NCBI GenBank assembly: GCA_907164885.2
Contig: OU015499.1
Coordinates: 151,163,446 to 151,227,445, forward strand
From: Dolomedes plantarius
Taxonomy: Eukaryota > Arthropoda > Arachnida > Araneae > Dolomedidae
Direction of reading: 5' to 3'
DNA: 64,000 nucleotides
Made by a program: the position numbers and the translations under genes. Below are positions 58,344-64,000 of this stretch, in pieces; positions within the stretch are counted from its first letter, which is position 1, and every line of letters begins with the position of its first letter. Below the pieces are notes generated by a model that was not told the origin of the DNA, made no database searches, and was given only the letters and a program-made list of their open reading frames with translations.

Positions 58344-58982
58344 TCTATATATATAAAACAGTTCCGTAACTGACTGACTCACTGACATACAACGCACAGA
58401 CCAAACCGCTGGACCTAAAGGGCTGACATTTTGGATGGCGATTCTTCTTATGGTGTAGGGGTGCACTAAGATTTTTGAAAAATTCTTAGATTTTTTTAAA
58501 ATTAAATTTTTAAGCTGTTTTTGTAACTTCTTTTAAGTTTGCATTTAAAATAATAATTTGAGGGTTATAAAATTTATATAACGAGAAAGATCATAAAAAT
58601 TCCTTTAAAATGAAATCTTTTTCGAATCTTTACCTCGATTTTCTGATTTTTTGTGAATTTTTAAAGATTATTTTTTAGAATTTAATTTATTAAATGCTGA
58701 TCACGTGATTTCTTTTTCTGGTACTTTCAACTAAATAGACAAAAAAATATATTTTTTCTTTCTAATGCAGCAGACGATTGGATATTATCCAAAAAAAAAT
58801 ATCCCTTACGATTTTTTATAAATATATATATATTTTTTACATCAATTGTATACATTGATCGTCGTATTTATTATAAATATAAATATATATATATATATAT
58901 ATATTTTTGGCATTAATTGCATACATTGACCGTTGTATTTAATTTGAATGTACTCCGTAGCGAAGTGAGGGTTTTCAGCTAG
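58344..58982 (+). mobile_element. Helitron family 1
   Basis: Starts TCTATATATATAAAACAG after A, ends TTTTCAGCTAG before T. 639 bp; one copy of the internal module. It includes a TA tract. Confidence 0.8.
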
Positions 58983-59412
58983 TAAGATTATATGCTGGTA
59001 AAAGCTTCATCCTGTTAAGTTGTAAATATATTTATTATAAAAATTAAATTATTTACTAAAACAATTTTTCCTAATTCCATTTTAAAACAAACTAAAATAT
59101 TTTAAAGAAAAACACACGGAAAAATATTTTTTTATTCACGGACCTGTATAGATCAAGGTCAGTTTAGCCTTTTTAATGCAAAACATTACTGTTATGCTAA
59201 ATAGTAAACTTTATATTCCTTAGATTTATTATCTAAGTTTAAACAAGCTTAATACTTGTATTTTAAACACACTTAAAACATTCAGTAAAAAATTTTCCCT
59301 TCTTTTTCAATCAATCAATCAGTTTTGTATTATACTTGAAGTTGTACTAATATTTATTTATTATAAAGGCTTTCACTTCATTTGCATTTTATTCGCATGT
59401 AGAATTTAATGC
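58983..59412. other. 3' flank of the second C2H2 gene
   Basis: AT-rich non-coding DNA. The plus-strand hexamer TTTATT at 59413 lies just beyond it. Confidence 0.4.
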
Positions 59413-59418
59413 TTTATT
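59413..59418 (-). terminator. Possible poly(A) signal of the second C2H2 gene
   Basis: AATAAA on the minus strand, about 200 bp past the stop. Use is inferred. Confidence 0.4.
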
Positions 59419-59439
59419 TACAAGTGGAATTTCTGCACC

Positions 59440-59618
59440 GAAAATCTTGTCTCCCATACAGTGCAGGTGAAAAAGACTCTCCTGTGTGGATACGGAGATG
59501 GATTTTTAAATTCCCCAGCCCAGAAAATCTTTTCTCACATAGAGTGCAGGCAAAAGGTTTCTACCCTACGTGAGTACAGAGATGTCCTTTTAAATCATCC
59601 TGTACAGAAAACCTTTTC
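59440..59618 (-). pseudogene. Decayed fingers behind the second C2H2 gene
   Basis: Two or three finger units remain in a different frame after the stop. The frame was lost by a deletion around 59640, where the last linker and the next finger are fused ([10 protein letters not shown]). Confidence 0.7.
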
Positions 59619-61091
59619 TCACATACAGTGCAGGTGAAAGGTGCGGAGATGTGCATTTAAACTAGACTGTCGACAAAACGTTTTCTCACAAACAGTGCAT
59701 GCGAAAGGTTTCTGCCCTGTATGGGTATGGAGATGTTCTTTTAAATTACCTTGCTGAGAAAACCTTTTCTCACACACATCGCACAAGAAAGGTTTCTCTC
59801 CTGTATGGGTACGGAGATGTCTTTTTAAAATATCAGGCCTAGAAAATCTTTTCTCACATATACCACAGGCAAAAGGTTTCTCTCCTGTATGTGTACGGAG
59901 ATGACATTTTAAATGATCCGTTGTAGAAAATTTTTTTTCACATTCAGTGCAGGTGAAAGGTTTTTCTCTTGTATGGGTACGGAGGGGCGTTTTTAGTTCA
60001 CCTGGCTGAGAAAGACTTTTCTGAAATACATTGGAGGCAAAAGGTTTCTTTTCTATATGCGTGAGGAGATGTCTTTTTAAATGATGCTTATTATAAAAAA
60101 ATTTCTCGCATTCAGAACAGGGAAAAGGTTTCTCTCCTGTATGTGTACGGAGATGACATTTTAAATGATTCTTTGTAGAAAATTTTTTTTCACATTCAGT
60201 GCAGGTGAAAGGTTTCTCTCTTGTATGGGTACGGAGAGGCGTTTTTAATTCACCTGGCTGAGAAAGACTTTTCTGAAATACATTGGAGGCAAAAGGTTTC
60301 TTTTCTGTATGCGTGAGGAGATGTCTTTTTAAATGATGCTTATTATAAAAAAATTTCTCGCATTCAGAGCAGGGAAAAGGTTTCTCTCCTGTATGGGTAC
60401 GGAGATGTATTTTCAAATAATCTTTACTAGAATATCTTTTCTCACATACATTGCAGGCGAAAGGTTTCTCTCCTGTATGGGTACGGAGATGTTCTTTTAA
60501 ATTACCTTGAACAGAATATCTTTTCTCACATATATTGCAGGCAAAAGGTTTCTCTCCTGTATGGGTACGGAGATGTACTCTTAAATTAGTTTGATAACAA
60601 TATCTTTTCTCACATACAATGCAAGCGAAAGGTTTCTCTCCTGTATGGGTACGGAGATGTTCTTTTAAACTACCTTGAATAGAATATCTTTTCTCACATA
60701 TATGGCAGGCAAAAGGTTTCTCTCCTGTATGGGTACGGAGATGTACTTTTAAATGACTTTGATTATAAAATCTTTTCTCACATACAGTGCAGGCAAAATT
60801 TGTCTCTCCTGTATGGGTACGGAGATGTACTTTTAAATGACTTTGATAAGAATATTTTTTCCCGCATACAGTACAGGAAAAAGGTCTCTCTCCTGTATGA
60901 ATACGGAGATGTGCTTTTAAAATTTTGGCTACAGGGAAACTTTTTCCGCATACAGTGCAGGCAAAAGGTTTCTCTCCTGTATGGTTACGGAGATGTATCA
61001 TTAAATTACTTTGATGATAATATCTTTTCTCACACACATCACAGGCGAAAGGTTTCTCTTCTGTATGGGTATGCATTTTCTCCACTGCCAT
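59619..61091 (-). CDS. C2H2 zinc-finger protein with 17 finger units
   Basis: 490 residues starting [14 protein letters not shown], so the finger array begins almost at once. Seventeen units of 28 residues follow with TGEKP linkers. Units 10 and 13 ([10 protein letters not shown]) have lost the Cys pair and one His and cannot bind zinc; units 9-11 and 12-14 are a three-finger duplication (252 bp). The last unit keeps a His only by chance of the frame change (HLRTFH). A splice acceptor (CTCTACAG) at 61198 predicts an upstream exon, as in the paralogue at 30942. Predicted nuclear DNA-binding protein. The truncated C-terminus may be tolerated; whether it is expressed cannot be told. Confidence 0.82.
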   Translation of the reverse strand: MAVEKMHTHTEEKPFACDVCEKRYYHQSNLMIHLRNHTGEKPFACTVCGKSFPVAKILKAHLRIHTGERPFSCTVCGKKYSYQSHLKVHLRTHTGETNFACTVCEKRFYNQSHLKVHLRTHTGEKPFACHICEKRYSIQGSLKEHLRTHTGEKPFACIVCEKRYCYQTNLRVHLRTHTGEKPFACNICEKRYSVQGNLKEHLRTHTGEKPFACNVCEKRYSSKDYLKIHLRTHTGEKPFPCSECEKFFYNKHHLKRHLLTHTEKKPFASNVFQKSLSQPGELKTPLRTHTREKPFTCTECEKKFSTKNHLKCHLRTHTGEKPFPCSECEKFFYNKHHLKRHLLTHIEKKPFASNVFQKSLSQPGELKTPLRTHTREKPFTCTECEKKFSTTDHLKCHLRTHTGEKPFACGICEKRFSRPDILKRHLRTHTGEKPFLCDVCEKRFSQQGNLKEHLHTHTGQKPFACTVCEKTFCRQSSLNAHLRTFHLHCM

Positions 61092-62091
61092 GTTGATATT
61101 TCTTTACACGATGATCCAAACACTATGACTGTTAGTAATACGTTTAAACTTCTTAATTTGTGGAATCCTTAAGCGTTTTAGTTTTGCACCTAATGATCTG
61201 TAGAGAGAACAGAAATAAATTTAGTGAGATGTGTTAACACTATACTATTCTATTATGAATCACACTCCAAAGTCAAAATTTACAATGCCTACAATGTTTA
61301 CAAAACCTTGGTTATGCTTTGCGTTTGTCACTTTAAATTAACAGCAAAATAGAAAAGTTTGTTTTCGCTAGAAAATGAGATATGTAAACTAAAATGTTAC
61401 AAATTATGTTTTGGATAAATTAAATTAATGAGGTTTTAAATTTATTGCTATTAGGACATGAGATTCCTTAGCCACCTTTATTCTTTTGTCATGCTAGACC
61501 ATAAGGATGTGCACAGATTTTATATACTTTTGTTGTAAAGATAGCCACTGGAAAATAATGCATATAGAATATCATAATTTTTGCCTTTACATTCATATTA
61601 CTTGTATAAAATTCAAAATTATTTCATTATTGATTATTAAGGTATGATATTAAGCTATTGATTATTAAGCTAATATATAATAGTACTTTTTATGTGATTT
61701 TCCAAAAAATCTGAATCAAACATTTCACAACAATTATCTTTCTACCTTTTGTAGTACATGAAATTTATGTCTGAAATACACAGATGATGAGGTATATTTG
61801 ACATGAACACCTTTTAAATATTGTATTGTGAGGTTATAAACACATAATAAAAATTCCAGACAAAATAAATCTACATAGCTACCATCAATTCTCTTTAAAA
61901 ATTGCTTGTAAAAACAATTTAAATTTCGATATTAGAAGTATTAATTTAGACCTGCTCAGGTTTATCCCTCTTATCTCTTATATAATTAAATTTTATTAAC
62001 TATTTTATACTCTCCGTGTTGTAAATAAATCATGCCAAATGAATGTGGGATATTACTTGAGAGTCAACCAGTGACATGCTGATTTGACATA
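61092..62091 (-). other. 5' exon part and intron shared with copy A
   Basis: 61092-61197 is the untranslated start of the coding exon; 61198-61199 is the acceptor AG. 61200-62010 matches 33009-34330 in copy A, with short deletions. Confidence 0.65.
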
Positions 62092-62864
62092 CAGTCAAAT
62101 CCCGTTTTAGCGAGGCTGGTATATAACGAACTCAAGGATATAACAAACAAAAACTTTGGTCCCGCCGTTTTCCTATTGTACTTAATGCTAATTTATCCTT
62201 TTATAACGAACCTCAGAAATCTTAAGAAATGGCTATAACCAAGGCCGGATTTAGATGAAAAGAGGCCCTAGGCTATTCCACTTATGAGGCCTTCATTTTT
62301 AAATTTGTAAATTACATGAGAGATAATAAAATATATCATTACTGTGATATATATCAATATATTAAATGAAACATGTTGTTATTGGTACCAACCTATATAT
62401 ATTCAATACATTGAAGATTAAACCAAATTTAATTCAGATAAATTTATTTCATAATAATTCGCATTTAAAGTTTAAGTATGAATTATTATGAATTTTAAGT
62501 CTTAAACTAAACCAAAACTGGAACTTTATTCAAACAAAATCCAGATCACAAAAAAGAAAATATCAAATTGTATATCATATTAAATTTTATGTTAATAGTT
62601 ATATTATTTAAGAACTGATTCAATCCATGTATACATTTAAAACGAAATAGTAGATTAGAAGAATTTCTTTCTAAACTTTTTCACACAGAATTCTTCTATG
62701 AGTTCATCAAAATCCATTTTTCTGAAGGTCTCATTTTCGATTCAATTTTGCTAACAATTTGAATGTAGGCCCCTCTTGATCTTGAGGCCGTAGGCTGAAG
62801 CCTAGTTAGCCTATAGGAAAATCCGGCCCTGGCTATAACGAACCTCTCTTTCGGTCGAATACTG
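62092..62864. mobile_element. pogo-like MITE remnant with nested hAT
   Basis: Starts CAGTCAAATCCCG after TA and contains ATATAACGAAC and ATAACGAACC blocks typical of such ends. The right end (TACTG at 62860-62864) is only a weak match, so the border is tentative. The hAT element 62240-62831 lies inside it. Confidence 0.5.
62240..62831. mobile_element. hAT-type non-autonomous element, 592 bp
   Basis: Ends CAAGGCCGGATTTAGAT and AGGAAAATCCGGCCCTG, flanked by the perfect 8 bp duplication GCTATAAC (62232-62239 and 62832-62839). No transposase. Confidence 0.88.
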
Positions 62865-63054
62865 AATTTCTTTTAATTTTTAAACTTTTCCGCAATTGTG
62901 AAAACAGGACTTCTACTCTAATTTGGTAAGAAAATGTATGCCAGCCAGTGAAACACGGTGCAATAGGGCAATGTCTCGCAGTATGTCACATCTCAACTCT
63001 TGCAGATTTTACTTCTTGTTTGGCGAGGAGTGGCAAAACATTGCATAATTTAAC

Positions 63055-63330
63055 ATGGCGTTCAATGAGCATTCTTACAGCTTGTTGAATAAAATGCTCT
63101 CAGATTACGCAAAGTCTTTAGATACGGTATTTAAACAAAAGTATATCACTAAATTAAACATTCAGGTACAGCCCGGAAAGATTTATTCGGTATGTGACCC
63201 GTATTTATTGATAGAGGAAGACTGGAGTTACGATACAAGACGCTGGCCTGAAGTAACTTATCCCGATATCTATACATATCTCGACATAATAATAATCATT
63301 CCCAACGAAAGAATGATTATATTCTCTTAA
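63055..63330 (+). CDS. Possible first exon of a SWIM-type/transposon-related protein
   Basis: 91 codons. The part up to about residue 78 (YSLLNKMLSDYAKSLD, WPEVTYPDIYTYL) resembles the N-terminus of arthropod SWIM-zinc-finger or YqaJ-type proteins, where a PDI-x-x-YL motif precedes the SWIM domain; this is from memory of the family pattern and is not certain. After YL the residues DIIIIIPNERMIIFS look like non-coding read-through, so an exon end or a truncation lies near 63285. No SWIM domain follows within the window. A 10 bp perfect stem (63292-63301 / 63311-63320) lies in the read-through. Confidence 0.35.
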   Translation: MAFNEHSYSLLNKMLSDYAKSLDTVFKQKYITKLNIQVQPGKIYSVCDPYLLIEEDWSYDTRRWPEVTYPDIYTYLDIIIIIPNERMIIFS

Positions 63331-63732
63331 ACCTTGCGAAATATAAAAAAAAGTGTTAAAATACTTGTTACATACAACTAATATGAGGAATTTTATAAAT
63401 AAACTTAAATTATTTAACTCAAAATGAAGGTATCGTCCAAAAACACATGCAATAGGAACTGCTTCTGTTTTCTGCCACCCGATAATGACGTCATCTATAG
63501 CAGACGAAAACTGACGTAGCCAGTGACGTTGCGACGTTTCGCCTTATATCACATCAGCGATAAGTCTGTTTATTCAAGGGTAAAAACAACTGCATTCTTT
63601 CTCTTTTATGATAGCCACTCTGCAGGTGTGATCCCGCCAGTAAGTCGGCAAGCGAAACCACAGTAAGATTGGGGAGGGGAGAATGCCACCAAATGCTAGA
63701 GGAAAACAAGTAAAAGCATGAACAGTATAGCA
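63331..63732. other. No gene recognised
   Basis: It includes several GACGT motifs (about 63486-63535). No further support. Confidence 0.4.
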
Positions 63733-64000
63733 CAGTGGTTCCCAACCTTGGGTACGCGTACCAATACCGGTACGCGGACAAACAGCTACCGGTATGCGAA
63801 TGACTTTACAATTTAAAACAAAAATCTATTAAAAATCTGTATTACAAAAAAAAAAAAAAGAAAGAAAAGAAATGACTATAATAACTAATAATCCATACGT
63901 TTTAATATTTTAGTTTGGAATTTCTTATCCATTGTTTGTGCTGTAATACTTTATTGGGATTTACCTAATCTCAAAAGATGCCGTCTACACCTGAATGTGT
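63733..64000 (+). mobile_element. hAT-type element, left end, running out of the window
   Basis: CAGTGGTTCCCAACCTTGGG is a classic hAT terminal repeat. The other end and target duplication lie beyond 64000. Confidence 0.75.

Overview
This is a 64 kb piece of AT-rich animal nuclear DNA, most likely arthropod and probably arachnid (spider). The evidence is long TA microsatellites, TRAF/MATH-plus-BTB (TDPOZ/SPOP-like) gene pieces, C2H2 zinc-finger genes preceded by consensus splice acceptors, a BEL/Pao retroelement, and several Tc1/mariner, Tigger/pogo, hAT, piggyBac, P-like and Helitron elements. There is no operon structure and no rRNA, CRISPR or bacterial signal. The species is inferred from gene content only.

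Layout. 0-2.9 kb: a dispersed repeat split by an 18-copy minisatellite of about 50 bp, a 500 bp TA tract and a tRNA-type SINE. 2.9-4.8 kb: a broken Tc1 element inside the SINE tail. 5.2-6.0 kb: a BTB/POZ exon, the best ordinary gene on the left side. 6.6-8.6 kb: two head-to-tail Helitrons. 8.9-10.4 kb: a MATH-domain exon broken by a hAT element that itself holds a hAT MITE. 10.5-12.8 kb: a pogo-type MITE next to a complete Tc1 element with an intact 347-residue transposase. 13-18.5 kb: a frameshifted mariner (DD41D-like spacing) and three Tigger-type elements, one split by a piggyBac. 18.7 kb: an 86 bp near-copy of the BTB exon. 20-23.4 kb: a hairpin-rich stretch and three Helitrons. 23.6 kb: a Ty3/gypsy integrase scrap. 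28.3-30.1 kb: a broken Mutator-transposase plus YqaJ-nuclease gene on the minus strand. 30.9-32.9 kb: a 20-finger C2H2 gene. 36.8-44.4 kb: a degraded BEL/Pao element whose 3' LTR holds a Harbinger-type MITE and a P-like element with a THAP exon. 46-51 kb: Helitrons with repeated truncated 5' ends. 54.3-56.6 kb: a mariner carrying a 7 x 175 bp satellite. 59.6-61.1 kb: a second, 17-unit C2H2 gene. 63-64 kb: a possible SWIM-type first exon and the start of another hAT.

Large-scale organisation. About 24.6-34.3 kb and 49.2-62.0 kb are two copies of one segmental duplication. They share non-coding sequence, a Tc1 relic, a C2H2 gene with the same splice acceptor, and the upstream intron. The two copies act as filled and empty sites for each other, which dates several insertions (a Tigger-type, a piggyBac MITE, Helitrons) to after the duplication.

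Probably functional protein genes are few: the BTB exon (its MATH part is not adjacent), the two C2H2 genes (predicted nuclear DNA-binding proteins), and the Tc1 transposase. Most other coding signals are parts of mobile elements with visible stops or frameshifts.
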